Shown here: one piece after another, positions 5,910 to 16,178 of the stretch | How positions within the stretch are numbered: position 1 is the first letter of the stretch | Layout of the letters: each line of letters opens with the position of its first letter | Assembly (NCBI GenBank): GCA_000433755.1 | Contig: FR891273.1 | Coordinates: 1-17,140 of the forward strand | Reading direction: 5' to 3' | Origin: Clostridium sp. CAG:465 | GTDB lineage: Bacteria > Bacillota > Clostridia > TANB77 > CAG-465 | DNA: 17,140 nt | Translations under genes and position numbers: made by a program | Notes under the pieces: generated by a model | What the model saw: the letters and a program-made list of their open reading frames with translations, nothing else | What the model was told of the DNA's origin: nothing | The model's database searches: none

Positions 5910-8900
5910 ATGAAAGGAAAGGAAAAGAAATTTATGCCACGTGAGAAGACTAAAAAAATATTTAAAAGTAAGATAACGTGGTGCCTAGTTGCGGTACTAG
6001 TTGTTGTTTGCGGCTTAACAGGTGTTAAGTTAAGCTACAATTATAGTTCTGGAAAAATAGGAGAAAAGTTTGGCGACGTTGAAAGAGTTGGAAGACAAGG
6101 TATTGTTAAATCAGCTGTTATAACTAATAGAAAAACAGGAACAGCACCTTTTGATACAACTGAAGGAAGAGGAAATGATGTAAGTCAAACAGATAATATT
6201 GTAAGAAGCTTTGATAAGGTAAGCTGGACAATAGAAAATACAATGAAGATAAAAGACGGACAAACTGCTACAAGTATAACAGGTGGAGATATAAATGTAG
6301 AAGTTACCTTGCCTGAGTCTTGTGTAGGTGTAGTTTCATGGGATATAGATTCAATGCCATGGACTGAAGGAACGTCTAGTGTAAGTGAAAATGGAAGGGT
6401 ATTTTCTGCAAAATACCATATGAGTGATCAAGAAGTAACTGTACCAGGAAAACAAAATATAGAAATTGTATTAGATGTTTTAGGTGCACCAAATGATTTA
6501 GAGATTACTCCACAATTTAAGTTATGGATTGAGGGAAATGATGACTCAGAAAAAGTCGTTATTAATGATATAGATACTATAAAAGCAAGTGCAGCTCCAA
6601 ATTATAACATTCAATTAAAAAGAAATACATTTACTTCAAATAAAGTAACAGTAAACTACGATGGTGAAGATAAAGTTGGAAGAATATATGGATATGGAAT
6701 AGTATTGCAGTTATATAATCAAGATGAAGCAAAAGGAATAAAGGGACTAGAAGTACCTAAGAGTGATATAAATTTCGATATTGATTTGAAATTAGAAAGA
6801 CCAAATGAAAGTGGTATTTTAGAGGATATAACATCAACAGTTACACCTGTTCTTTGGAATTATAAAATTAATAAAGCAAATTCATATGGAAATATAGAAA
6901 ATAGAGATATGAACTTTAATATTGCTTCAGTAAAATATGCAAGAGGAGTGGCTCCACTTGGTATTATCACATCAAATAGAGATGAATCAATATATAACTC
7001 TGGAGAAATTAGCATGACTCAAAATGGTGGAAAAATTAGTACTACTATTAATGGTTATGCATTTGATGGCATATTTCCAAAATATAATTATGATTATTCA
7101 GGAAGCTTACATAGTAAAATAGATTATACAGATAACATTGGTTGTTTTTCAGCAGGATATTTTCAAGTATTTGTTCCTTTAAATGATGAGACAACTATTG
7201 AAAATAGAAAGTGTAAACTAACAGTATCTGATTCAAACATGAATATAAATTCACTTTCTAATGAGGTTATAACAAATCAAATGAAAAATGATGATGACCA
7301 GTCTGTAGTAAAACATGATATAACAAAAGCAGGAACTTATTCACAATTATTATACTTATCAGCAGATAATTTTGCATTATTACCAACACAACAACCCATA
7401 GGTGATGCTTATGGATATGTTGGTCAAGATATTTATGCAACTTCAAAACTTATATTAGGTCAAATAAATGAGTCAGATGTAAATGCAGTAAATAACCTAG
7501 TAAAATTTGATGGAAATTGTGTTGAACCGAGACTTGATCCAAATGGAAAAAAATATATTAAAAGAAATTTTGATGGAAGTATGGAATTTAATGTTGTGTA
7601 TTTAACGAAAAAAGATGGAACAAATTGGTTTTCACAAGAGGAAATGAATAATGCTAATGTTGAAGATTTAGACTGGTATGAAAATATCTCAGATATACCT
7701 TCTGATAAGATTTGTATAGGAGTATATTTAGAATCTACTAGTGGAAATCTTGCTGTTTCTTCAGGTGGGAATAATATGGTTAATATTCCTTTAAGAATAA
7801 AGAATGATACTAAGGCAGGAATTGTATACGGATTTTCTGAAAAAACACAAATGTGGATTGATTCCTTAGATAGAAGTGTTTATACAATTAAAAATAATCA
7901 ACCGTTTACATATCCAACACCTATATACGATTCTGGTAATATTAACTACGTAAAATCAGAATATGATGATGAAGGAAATTATTTAAATAATAACGATTAC
8001 AGAGGAGGAACATCATTATTAGTATTGGGAGCTAAGCAAAATATTTCTATAGATTCATTAGATAATTCAGGAAACTCTAAAAATATATTTGATTTGGGTA
8101 GAAATGAAAGTGAAGTTACATATAAAATTACACCATCTCTATCAAAATATAGTGAAGCAAATAATGATATTTCTGGAGTTACTGTAAAAATAACAGATAA
8201 GCTTGATAAAGGACTTACATATGTACAGGGAAGTACAGAGAATTATTCTGATCCAGAGGTTACATTGAATTCAGATGGAACGACAACTCTAGTGTGGGAA
8301 ATATATGGCTGTAACGTTGGAAGTGAAATTTCTCCTATAAAATTTAAGGCAAAAATCAATGAAGAAACAGAGAATTCAACTAAACTTACAAATACAGCTG
8401 TAATATATGCAGATAGGGATAAGGTAGGAAATCCTAAAGTTTCTAAAAGAACGACATCCTCTACAATCCAAGTTACAAATTTAGCTTCACATAGATTGTA
8501 TAAAGAAGTAGATACTCCTGTAATAGAAAAAAATGGAATGATAAAATATACACTTACATATTTAAACAAAACAGATTCTACAGTCCCTGATTTTCAACTT
8601 ATAGATATCTTACCATATAATGGTGATACTAGGGGAAGTTCATTTAATGGCTCATATAAACTTGATCATATTGATATACATCAAACATCAAATGATGCAA
8701 GTATTTCAAATGATAATTTGCAACTATATATAACAAATAATCCTGATGCACGAAATTTAAATGCAAAAGATAGTAATATAGGCGTTTCAGATATTTGGAC
8801 AGAAAAAGTTATTGGAAATACTTTAAATGAAGAGGCAACAAGTTTTGCTATAAAAGGTGAAGTAAGAGAAAAAGCATCTGTGAAAATTGATGTATATTTA

Positions 8901-11408
8901 AAAACAGCAGATAATAATGATGGAGATTCATATGTAAATATAGCATCTGCTCAGACAAGTAAAAATACAGATCCAATACAAACTACTGCAGTTGGAGCAA
9001 ATGTCGTAACAAGAAAGATTTCTGGTATGATTTGGTATGATACAAATGAAAACGGAATAAAAGATGCTAGCGAATCATATGCAAAAGATGTAGCAGTGAC
9101 ATTAAAGAAATCAGACTCAACTACTGTAGTTCTTGAAACTACAACAGATGAAAATGGAAAATATGAATTTTTATCTATTCCAAAAGATGATTTCATAGTT
9201 GAAATTACAACTGATAGCAAATATAAACTTACAACATCAAATGTTGGTAGTGATTTAAGTATAAATAGTAAATTTAATAATGTAAATAACAAAATGCAGA
9301 GTTCAGTTATAACAAAATTAAACTCAATTGCTAGTCCAGTACTTAAACAAGAATATGAAAATGCAGGTTTAGTTGTAAAAGACTCAAAAATAATAGTAAA
9401 ATATTTAGATTTAAATAATAACGAAATTATATATAAAGATTATGATACTAGTGGTAATGAGATACAAAAGAGTTATGGATATGAATTAACAGGTAAAATA
9501 GGAGAAAATTATACAACACAAAAGAAAGATATACCAGGATACATATATAGAAATAGTAGTAATAATACTCAAGGAGTATATACGGAAGAAAATACAACTG
9601 TTATTTACTATTATGAATATAATAAAAAAGATGTGACAGTTACAAATGTTTGGGATGATAACAATAATATAGCCGCTAAAAGACCTGGTAGTATAATTGT
9701 TGAGTTATATCAAAATGGAAACTTAAAAGAAAAATATAATGTAACTAATACAAGTACAAATACGCAAAGTTATACTTTTAAAGACTTAGATAAATATGAT
9801 GTAAATGGGAATGAATACAATTATACTGTAAATGTTAAAGAGGCAAATGAAGGTGATCTTAAGTTTTATACAAAAACAGTTGATGATACTACAAACACAG
9901 TGACAAATAAATTTACTGTGCCTGATGAAAAAATAAATATAACTGCTACTAATAAATGGGATGATAATAATAATAGTGCCTTAAAAAGACCAAGTAGTGT
10001 TATAATTGAGTTGTATGCAAATGGGGTATTAAAAAATAGTCATACTCTAACAGATACAACTTCTGATACACAAAGTTATACTTTTGAAAATCTATTAAAA
10101 TATGATAATTTAGGAAATGAAATCGTATATACAATAAATTTAAAAGAAGTAAATGAAGGAGATTTTGAATTTTATTCAAAAACAATTGATTCTACGACAA
10201 ATACAATAACTAATAAATTTACCGTACCTGATGATAAAGTAAGTGTGACAGTTACAAATACTTGGAATGATAATAATAACGAAAATAATGTAAGACCAAA
10301 TAGTTTTACTTTTAAACTAAAAAATAATAATGACGTTGTAGGTACATATACTATTACAAACACAACAGCAAATAGTCAAACACATACTTTTGATAATTTA
10401 CCAAAATATGATAACTCAGGTAATGTTATAACCTATACAGTTGATTGTGTAGATGTTACTGGTTATGATAAAAATATAAATGGATTAAATGTTGAAAATG
10501 TGATTAAAAAGTATAATATTTTAACAAAAGTTGATGGTAATGGTGGAAAAATATCAGGACAAAACGATGAAGTGTATGAAACAGTTACATATTACGGAAA
10601 TTCTAAAAAAGATATTGTAATAACACCAGATTACGGTTATAAGATTTCTAGTATAAAAGTAAATGATATTGACATACAATTTACTACGAATGATGATGGT
10701 ACATATACACTAGATAAATTTACAAATGTAGAAGATAATAAATCAATTGTAGTTAAATTTGAAAGAAAAGATGCCGTTGTTATTGTAAATTACATTTTAG
10801 AGGATGGAAGTAAATTAGAAGAATCAACTATAATTAATGGAAAAGTTGGAGATAACTATGAAGCACAAAATAAAGAATTTTATGGATATGAATTAAAACA
10901 AAATTCAGATAATGTTTCTGGTACTATGAAAGAAGAGCCTACAGTTGTTACATATACTTATTCATTAATTAAAGGAAATTTATCATTGAAAAATATTGAT
11001 AACTCAGATGGTAGTAAAATATTATCAGGAGCTAAATTTAAACTAGAAAAATTAAAAGAAGATGGAAGTATTGATGAAACATTTGTAACTATTGAAAAAA
11101 TAGTTGGTGAAAGTGGAATTTTAAACTTCAATGAACTTTTAGCTGGAAAATATAGAATAACTCAAATTGAAGCACCTGAAGGATATAAACTAAATGAAAA
11201 ACCATATGAATTTGAGATAACAAAAGATAATAGAAATATTAACATTGATATATCTAATGAACTTCAAAAAGAAATATTTACAAATGTTGATACAGGAGAT
11301 ATAATTCTTGTAGTTGCAATTTCTATGATTGTAATTTCAATAGTTACACTTGTTATTTTAAATAAAAATAAAGGTAAAAATAAAGGTAAAAAAAGTTCTA
11401 ATAAATAA
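5910..11408 (+). CDS. Giant multidomain cell-surface protein (MucBP, Cna-B, SpaA-like domains)
   Basis: This 1832-residue exported protein was probably made for adhesion or as a surface stalk. A basic N-terminus and hydrophobic segment (22-38) form a signal peptide or anchor. Residues about 50-720 are a large region I do not recognise. DUF11-like beta domains follow (about 725-1030), then an SdrD-B-like domain opening ISGMIWYDTNENGIKD (from 1037), a MucBP-like domain (about 1160-1238), three Cna-B-like repeats (1241-1535), an InlB-type beta segment (about 1536-1618), a second MucBP-like domain (about 1621-1686) and a SpaA-like domain (about 1688-1788). The tail is a sorting-like signal: NVDTG (1792-1796), a hydrophobic stretch (1798-1817) and a Lys-rich end. 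Lysines expected to form isopeptide bonds in the Cna-B and SpaA-like domains read Asn. AGGAGG sits five bases before the ATG. The gene has its own promoter and terminator, and no sortase gene is in view. Confidence 0.85.
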   Translation: MKGKEKKFMPREKTKKIFKSKITWCLVAVLVVVCGLTGVKLSYNYSSGKIGEKFGDVERVGRQGIVKSAVITNRKTGTAPFDTTEGRGNDVSQTDNIVRSFDKVSWTIENTMKIKDGQTATSITGGDINVEVTLPESCVGVVSWDIDSMPWTEGTSSVSENGRVFSAKYHMSDQEVTVPGKQNIEIVLDVLGAPNDLEITPQFKLWIEGNDDSEKVVINDIDTIKASAAPNYNIQLKRNTFTSNKVTVNYDGEDKVGRIYGYGIVLQLYNQDEAKGIKGLEVPKSDINFDIDLKLERPNESGILEDITSTVTPVLWNYKINKANSYGNIENRDMNFNIASVKYARGVAPLGIITSNRDESIYNSGEISMTQNGGKISTTINGYAFDGIFPKYNYDYSGSLHSKIDYTDNIGCFSAGYFQVFVPLNDETTIENRKCKLTVSDSNMNINSLSNEVITNQMKNDDDQSVVKHDITKAGTYSQLLYLSADNFALLPTQQPIGDAYGYVGQDIYATSKLILGQINESDVNAVNNLVKFDGNCVEPRLDPNGKKYIKRNFDGSMEFNVVYLTKKDGTNWFSQEEMNNANVEDLDWYENISDIPSDKICIGVYLESTSGNLAVSSGGNNMVNIPLRIKNDTKAGIVYGFSEKTQMWIDSLDRSVYTIKNNQPFTYPTPIYDSGNINYVKSEYDDEGNYLNNNDYRGGTSLLVLGAKQNISIDSLDNSGNSKNIFDLGRNESEVTYKITPSLSKYSEANNDISGVTVKITDKLDKGLTYVQGSTENYSDPEVTLNSDGTTTLVWEIYGCNVGSEISPIKFKAKINEETENSTKLTNTAVIYADRDKVGNPKVSKRTTSSTIQVTNLASHRLYKEVDTPVIEKNGMIKYTLTYLNKTDSTVPDFQLIDILPYNGDTRGSSFNGSYKLDHIDIHQTSNDASISNDNLQLYITNNPDARNLNAKDSNIGVSDIWTEKVIGNTLNEEATSFAIKGEVREKASVKIDVYLKTADNNDGDSYVNIASAQTSKNTDPIQTTAVGANVVTRKISGMIWYDTNENGIKDASESYAKDVAVTLKKSDSTTVVLETTTDENGKYEFLSIPKDDFIVEITTDSKYKLTTSNVGSDLSINSKFNNVNNKMQSSVITKLNSIASPVLKQEYENAGLVVKDSKIIVKYLDLNNNEIIYKDYDTSGNEIQKSYGYELTGKIGENYTTQKKDIPGYIYRNSSNNTQGVYTEENTTVIYYYEYNKKDVTVTNVWDDNNNIAAKRPGSIIVELYQNGNLKEKYNVTNTSTNTQSYTFKDLDKYDVNGNEYNYTVNVKEANEGDLKFYTKTVDDTTNTVTNKFTVPDEKINITATNKWDDNNNSALKRPSSVIIELYANGVLKNSHTLTDTTSDTQSYTFENLLKYDNLGNEIVYTINLKEVNEGDFEFYSKTIDSTTNTITNKFTVPDDKVSVTVTNTWNDNNNENNVRPNSFTFKLKNNNDVVGTYTITNTTANSQTHTFDNLPKYDNSGNVITYTVDCVDVTGYDKNINGLNVENVIKKYNILTKVDGNGGKISGQNDEVYETVTYYGNSKKDIVITPDYGYKISSIKVNDIDIQFTTNDDGTYTLDKFTNVEDNKSIVVKFERKDAVVIVNYILEDGSKLEESTIINGKVGDNYEAQNKEFYGYELKQNSDNVSGTMKEEPTVVTYTYSLIKGNLSLKNIDNSDGSKILSGAKFKLEKLKEDGSIDETFVTIEKIVGESGILNFNELLAGKYRITQIEAPEGYKLNEKPYEFEITKDNRNINIDISNELQKEIFTNVDTGDIILVVAISMIVISIVTLVILNKNKGKNKGKKSSNK
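9630..10535 (+). repeat. Three tandem Cna-B-coding repeats of 306 bp
   Basis: The conserved tryptophans W1248, W1350 and W1452 are exactly 102 codons apart, giving 306-base units starting near 9630, 9936 and 10242. Units 1 and 2 are the most alike (WDDNNN, KRP, SYTF, NEGD, TNKFTVPD). Unit 3 diverges in its second half, with YDKNINGLNVENV in place of the usual end. Confidence 0.85.
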
Positions 11409-11418
11409 CTTAATATAA

Positions 11419-11455
11419 ATGCTAGGATAACTAATTGGTTATTCTAGTATTTTTT
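11419..11455 (+). terminator. Rho-independent terminator after the surface protein gene
   Basis: A 13-bp stem with two G-T wobbles (11419-11431 and 11438-11450) has the loop TAATTG and a run of T. It starts about ten bases after the stop codon, closing the surface protein gene as a single-gene unit. Confidence 0.85.
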
Positions 11456-11587
11456 GTACACAAAAATGAAAAAAGTATTGAACAATTTGATGTTTTTTAA
11501 AAATTTTGAAAAAATTGTCTATATTAGTTACATATTTTTTATATAAAAATTAATAATTTAAATTTATATTTACTTGATTTAAATATA

Positions 11588-11616
11588 TGGACTTTTTTGT
11601 CAAAAAATAGTATAAT
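11588..11616 (+). promoter_or_regulatory. Promoter of polC
   Basis: TGGACT (11588-11593), a 17-base spacer and a perfect TATAAT (11611-11616) make a good match. The expected transcription start is near 11623. That lies after the first in-frame ATG (11617), so this promoter argues for a downstream translation start. Confidence 0.65.
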
Positions 11617-11643
11617 ATGAAAAGAAAAAAGGAAGTGAAAAAA

Positions 11644-14600
11644 TTGCCAAAGAATGTAAAAGATGTTTTTTTTAACTGTGTATCAAATGTAGATAAATTC
11701 GCACTTGCAAACGTCGATGAAATAAAATTTTCAAAAAAACTTAATTCAGTAATTTTATATACTTCAAGTAATGATAATATTTCACTTCCAGAAATTGAGA
11801 GATTTGAACTAGAAGCCAAAAAAACTTATGAACTTAATTCATTTAAAATAGAATATAAATTTTTAGGAGAAAAAAAGGATATAACATTAGATGATGTTAA
11901 TTCTGTTATTAATGATGTAAAAGAAAAATATGATTTTACTAAACATGTTTTTAATAATTCAGATATTAATATTTCAGATAATGTTGAAATTAATTTAAGT
12001 CTTCCTTATGCAAATTTTCTTAAATTAAAAAAGATTGATAAATATATGGCACTAGATTTTAAAACAAAATATGGTGTAGAAACAAACGTATTAATACAAG
12101 AAAAGCAAGGAGTTAAAAGTAATATATCGGATGAAATAAAATTCGTAAAGGTTGAAAGACCAATAGTAGATCCAAATGCTATACCTACTCCACCACCTCA
12201 AGAAAAGAAAGCATTTACACCTAGAAAACCACTTACTGAAGATGAGAAGTTAGATAGAAAACTTGCTAAAGAACCACAACCAGATAATGTAATATATGGC
12301 GTAGATATTAGAGATAAAAATATAAAAAAGATAGTAGATCTAGCACCTAGTGAACAAAGAGTGTGCATTGAGGGAGAAATATTTAGAAGAGAAGATAGAG
12401 AGCTAAAAAATGGTAAAACTTTAATTTCTATAGATGTTACAGATAAAACAAGTACAATTTGTTGCAAAATATTTGTAGATAAGAAAAAATTAGAAAATTT
12501 AACAGAGAAAAAAGCTTTAAAAAAAGGAGATTATATTTTACTTCAAGGAAAGGCTGGTATAGATACTTTTTCAAATGAATTAAGTATAATGACTCATAAT
12601 ATTGTAAAAGCAGATAGAAGTGATGAAGAAAAAAGAACAGATGATGCAGAGGAAAAAAGAGTAGAATTACATATGCATACTCAAATGAGTGCAATGGATG
12701 GAGTAAGTAGTGCTACTGATATAATAAAACAAGCAATAAGATGGGGACATAATGCAGTAGCTATAACTGACCATGGTGTTGCTCAATCTTTTCCAGAAGC
12801 AAATCATGTTATCTGTGATAATTACGAAAAACTAGCTAAAGAAAAAACTGGTAAAAGTAAAGTATCTACTCAAGATATTTTGGATAACGCACCAATAAAG
12901 GTAATATATGGAATAGAGGGATATTTGGTTGATGATGTTGAGGTAGATGCAAATATTCCAGATACTTATTGTGTATTTGACTTAGAAACTACAGGATTTA
13001 ATCCAAATAAAATGGATAAAATAACTGAAATTGCAATTTGTAAAGTAAAGAACAGACAAATTATAGATGAATATACCACTTTTATCAATCCAGAAAGGCA
13101 TATTCCAAAAGAGGTTCAAGAGCTTACTCATATAACTGATGAAATGATAAAAGATGCACCAACAATCGAAGAAGTATTACCAGAAATTTTGAATTTTATG
13201 GATGGATGTACACTTGTTGCACATAATTCAGATTTTGATATAGGATTTTTAAACTACTTTGTTGAAAAAGAAGGCCTTAAAGATAAATTTAAAAATCCAA
13301 TAATAGATACTTTAATGATTGCAAAAGAGCTATATCCTGCTTTTCCAAACAAAAAACTAGGTACTATAGCAGAAGAACTTGGAATTTCACTAGAAGGAGC
13401 CCACAGAGCAATAAATGATACAAGAGCAACAGCTAAGGTATTTATTAGGATGGATGAAGATTTAGAGAAAAAAGGTATTAAAATAAATAGTTTTGCTCAT
13501 ACTGAAAAAATTATTGGTGATATATTAGGTGAAAAAGCTTATCATATAATTATCCTTGCCAAGAATTATGTTGGACTTAAAAATTTATATAAATTAATAT
13601 CATATTCTCATTTACATTATTTTAAAAAGAAACCTAAGATTTTTAAATCTATGTTAAACAGGTATAGAGAGGGATTAATTTTAGGAAGTGCTTGTGAACA
13701 AGGAGAACTGTATCAAGCAATTATTAGAAATGAAAGTGAAGAAAAATTAGAAAAAGTTGCAAGTTATTATGATTACTTAGAAATACAACCACTTGGAAAT
13801 AATGAATTTTATACAAGAGGTATAAAAAAGAAAAATAAAAATTATAATAAAGAAATGGATGATAAGGATAAAGAGTATACTATATTTAAGTTAACTCATG
13901 AAGACCTTATCAATATTAACAAAAAAATAATTGATATAGGAGATAAGCTTGGAAAACTTACAGTTGGTACATGTGATGTTCATTTCTTAAACAAAGAAGA
14001 TGAAATATATAGAAGAATACTTCAAGCTGGTCAAGGTTTTGATGATGCGGACATGCAAGCCCCTTTATATTTTAGAACTACAAAAGAAATGTTAGAAGAA
14101 TTTCCATATTTAACTCCTGAAAGGGCATATGAGATAGTTGTAACAAATACAAATAAAGTAGCAGATATGTGTGATAGAATAAGTCCAATTTCTGATGAAA
14201 AATGTCCACCACATATTGATGGTTGTGAGGAAGAAATAAGAAATATAGCATATGAAAAAGCACATAGCCTTTATGGTGATCCATTGCCACAAATTGTACA
14301 AGAAAGACTAGATAAAGAGTTAAACTCTATTATTTCAAATGGATATTCAGTTATGTACATTATTGCACAAAGGCTTGTTTGGGATTCTAATGATCATGGA
14401 TATATTGTTGGTTCGCGTGGATCTGTTGGTTCATCACTTGCAGCATATATGACCGGTATAACTGAGGTTAATTCTTTAAAAGCTCATTATAGATGTCCTA
14501 ATTGTAAATATTCAGACTTTTCAGATTATGGATGTCAAAATGGATTTGATCTTCCAGATAAAGATTGTCCAAAATGTGGACATAAATTAGATAAAGATGG

Positions 14601-16101
14601 AATGAATATACCATTTGAAACGTTCCTTGGATTTAATGGAGATAAAGAACCGGATATAGACTTAAACTTTTCAGGAGAATATCAAGCTGAGGCACATAAA
14701 TATACAGAGGTTATATTTGGTAGAGGTACTACATATAAAGCTGGGACAATTGGAACAATTGCTGATAAAACAGCATATGGATTTGTTAAAAATTATTTTG
14801 CTGAAAGAAATATACAGCAAAGAGAAGCAGAGATTAACAGAATATCTGTAGGATGCACAGGAATAAAAAGAACAACAGGTCAGCATCCAGGAGGTATTGT
14901 AGTTGTGCCTAAAGGAAGAGAAATATTTGAATTTTGTCCAGTACAACATCCAGCCGATGATCCATATTCAACAATAAAAACAACACATTTTGATTATCAC
15001 TCAATTGATAAAAACTTATTAAAACTAGATATACTTGGCCATGATGATCCTACAGTAATTAGGATGCTATATGATATAACAGGAAAAGATCCAACTAAGG
15101 TACCACTAGATGATCCCGAAACAATGTCAATATTTTCATCAACTAAAGCTCTAGGTGTAACTCCTGAACAAATAAATTCTGAAGTTGGTTCATATGGAAT
15201 ACCAGAATTTGGAACAAAATTTGTTAGAGGAATGTTAGTTGATACAAAACCTACAACTTTTGATGAACTTATTAGAATATCAGGACTTTCACATGGTACT
15301 GATGTGTGGCTTGGAAATGCTCAGTCACTTATAGAGGAGGGAACAGTCACACTTCAAGAGGCAATATGTTGTAGAGATGATATAATGGTTTATCTAATGG
15401 ATAAAGGATTAGAGCCTGGACATGCATTTAAAATAATGGAGGTTGTACGTAAAGGTAAGGCATTAAAAGATCCTGTAAAATGGGCAGAATATGAAGAAGA
15501 AATGAGGGAACATGGTGTGCCAGAATGGTATATAGATTCATGTAAAAAGATAAAATATATGTTCCCAAAAGCTCATGCTGCAGCCTATGTTACAAATGCA
15601 TTTAGAATTGCATGGTACAAAGTTCATATGCCAGAAGCATATTATGCAGCTTACATGTCTATAAGAGCAGATGAATTTGATAGTGACTCTATGCTATATG
15701 GAAAAGAAAAAGTAAGAGCTAAAATGAAAGAGATTGATTTACAAGGGAATAAAGCAGCACCTAAAGATAAAAATATGTATCCAATACTTGAATTAGTACT
15801 TGAAATGAATGAAAGAGGTATAGAGTTTTTACCTGCAGATATATACAAATCTGATGTTAAGAAGTTTAAAGTTGAGGGACACAAACTTAGACCTCCACTT
15901 TCAAAGCTTACAGGTTTTGGAGAGGTAGATGCAAATAAACTTGTTCAAGCAAGAGAAAAATATGGTAAGTTTACGTCAATAGAAGATATGGCTATGAAAT
16001 CAAAAATAGGTAAAGTGGCAGTTGAAACACTTCAAAAAAATGGCTGCCTTGATGGAATGCCACGTTCTGAACAAATGGATATGTTTGATTTGTTAGGATA
16101 A
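11644..16101 (+). CDS. polC: DNA polymerase III alpha subunit, PolC type
   Basis: PolC is the replicative DNA polymerase of low-GC Gram-positives, with built-in proofreading. From the TTG start it has 1485 residues, near the usual length of about 1440. In order: an N-terminal domain and proline-rich linker, an OB-fold (about 215-325), a PHP domain opening VELHMHTQMSAMDG (H343, H345) and split by the exonuclease insertion, the exonuclease with FDLETTG (D446, E448), the polymerase core with CxxC pairs (C951/C954, C975/C978) and catalytic PDIDLNF (D1004, D1006), then C-terminal helix-hairpin-helix-like motifs (LTGFGEVDANKL). I chose TTG 11644 because AGGAAGTG (11630-11637) lies six bases ahead. 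ATG 11617, which would add nine residues, touches the -10 box and has no SD. Both are in the same frame. The gene appears intact. Only a weak inverted repeat follows, so the next gene may be co-transcribed. Confidence 0.96.
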   Translation: MPKNVKDVFFNCVSNVDKFALANVDEIKFSKKLNSVILYTSSNDNISLPEIERFELEAKKTYELNSFKIEYKFLGEKKDITLDDVNSVINDVKEKYDFTKHVFNNSDINISDNVEINLSLPYANFLKLKKIDKYMALDFKTKYGVETNVLIQEKQGVKSNISDEIKFVKVERPIVDPNAIPTPPPQEKKAFTPRKPLTEDEKLDRKLAKEPQPDNVIYGVDIRDKNIKKIVDLAPSEQRVCIEGEIFRREDRELKNGKTLISIDVTDKTSTICCKIFVDKKKLENLTEKKALKKGDYILLQGKAGIDTFSNELSIMTHNIVKADRSDEEKRTDDAEEKRVELHMHTQMSAMDGVSSATDIIKQAIRWGHNAVAITDHGVAQSFPEANHVICDNYEKLAKEKTGKSKVSTQDILDNAPIKVIYGIEGYLVDDVEVDANIPDTYCVFDLETTGFNPNKMDKITEIAICKVKNRQIIDEYTTFINPERHIPKEVQELTHITDEMIKDAPTIEEVLPEILNFMDGCTLVAHNSDFDIGFLNYFVEKEGLKDKFKNPIIDTLMIAKELYPAFPNKKLGTIAEELGISLEGAHRAINDTRATAKVFIRMDEDLEKKGIKINSFAHTEKIIGDILGEKAYHIIILAKNYVGLKNLYKLISYSHLHYFKKKPKIFKSMLNRYREGLILGSACEQGELYQAIIRNESEEKLEKVASYYDYLEIQPLGNNEFYTRGIKKKNKNYNKEMDDKDKEYTIFKLTHEDLININKKIIDIGDKLGKLTVGTCDVHFLNKEDEIYRRILQAGQGFDDADMQAPLYFRTTKEMLEEFPYLTPERAYEIVVTNTNKVADMCDRISPISDEKCPPHIDGCEEEIRNIAYEKAHSLYGDPLPQIVQERLDKELNSIISNGYSVMYIIAQRLVWDSNDHGYIVGSRGSVGSSLAAYMTGITEVNSLKAHYRCPNCKYSDFSDYGCQNGFDLPDKDCPKCGHKLDKDGMNIPFETFLGFNGDKEPDIDLNFSGEYQAEAHKYTEVIFGRGTTYKAGTIGTIADKTAYGFVKNYFAERNIQQREAEINRISVGCTGIKRTTGQHPGGIVVVPKGREIFEFCPVQHPADDPYSTIKTTHFDYHSIDKNLLKLDILGHDDPTVIRMLYDITGKDPTKVPLDDPETMSIFSSTKALGVTPEQINSEVGSYGIPEFGTKFVRGMLVDTKPTTFDELIRISGLSHGTDVWLGNAQSLIEEGTVTLQEAICCRDDIMVYLMDKGLEPGHAFKIMEVVRKGKALKDPVKWAEYEEEMREHGVPEWYIDSCKKIKYMFPKAHAAAYVTNAFRIAWYKVHMPEAYYAAYMSIRADEFDSDSMLYGKEKVRAKMKEIDLQGNKAAPKDKNMYPILELVLEMNERGIEFLPADIYKSDVKKFKVEGHKLRPPLSKLTGFGEVDANKLVQAREKYGKFTSIEDMAMKSKIGKVAVETLQKNGCLDGMPRSEQMDMFDLLG

Positions 16102-16178
16102 ATTATATATGGTAGGTGTTTATAAAATATTTACCATATAATATTATGTTGTTAAAGATTCAATGGGGGTTAGAACAC

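Noticed and set aside
16106..16140. Inverted repeat TATATGGTA / TACCATATA after polC
   Set aside because: A 9-bp AT-rich stem with a 17-base loop and no T tract; not a convincing terminator.
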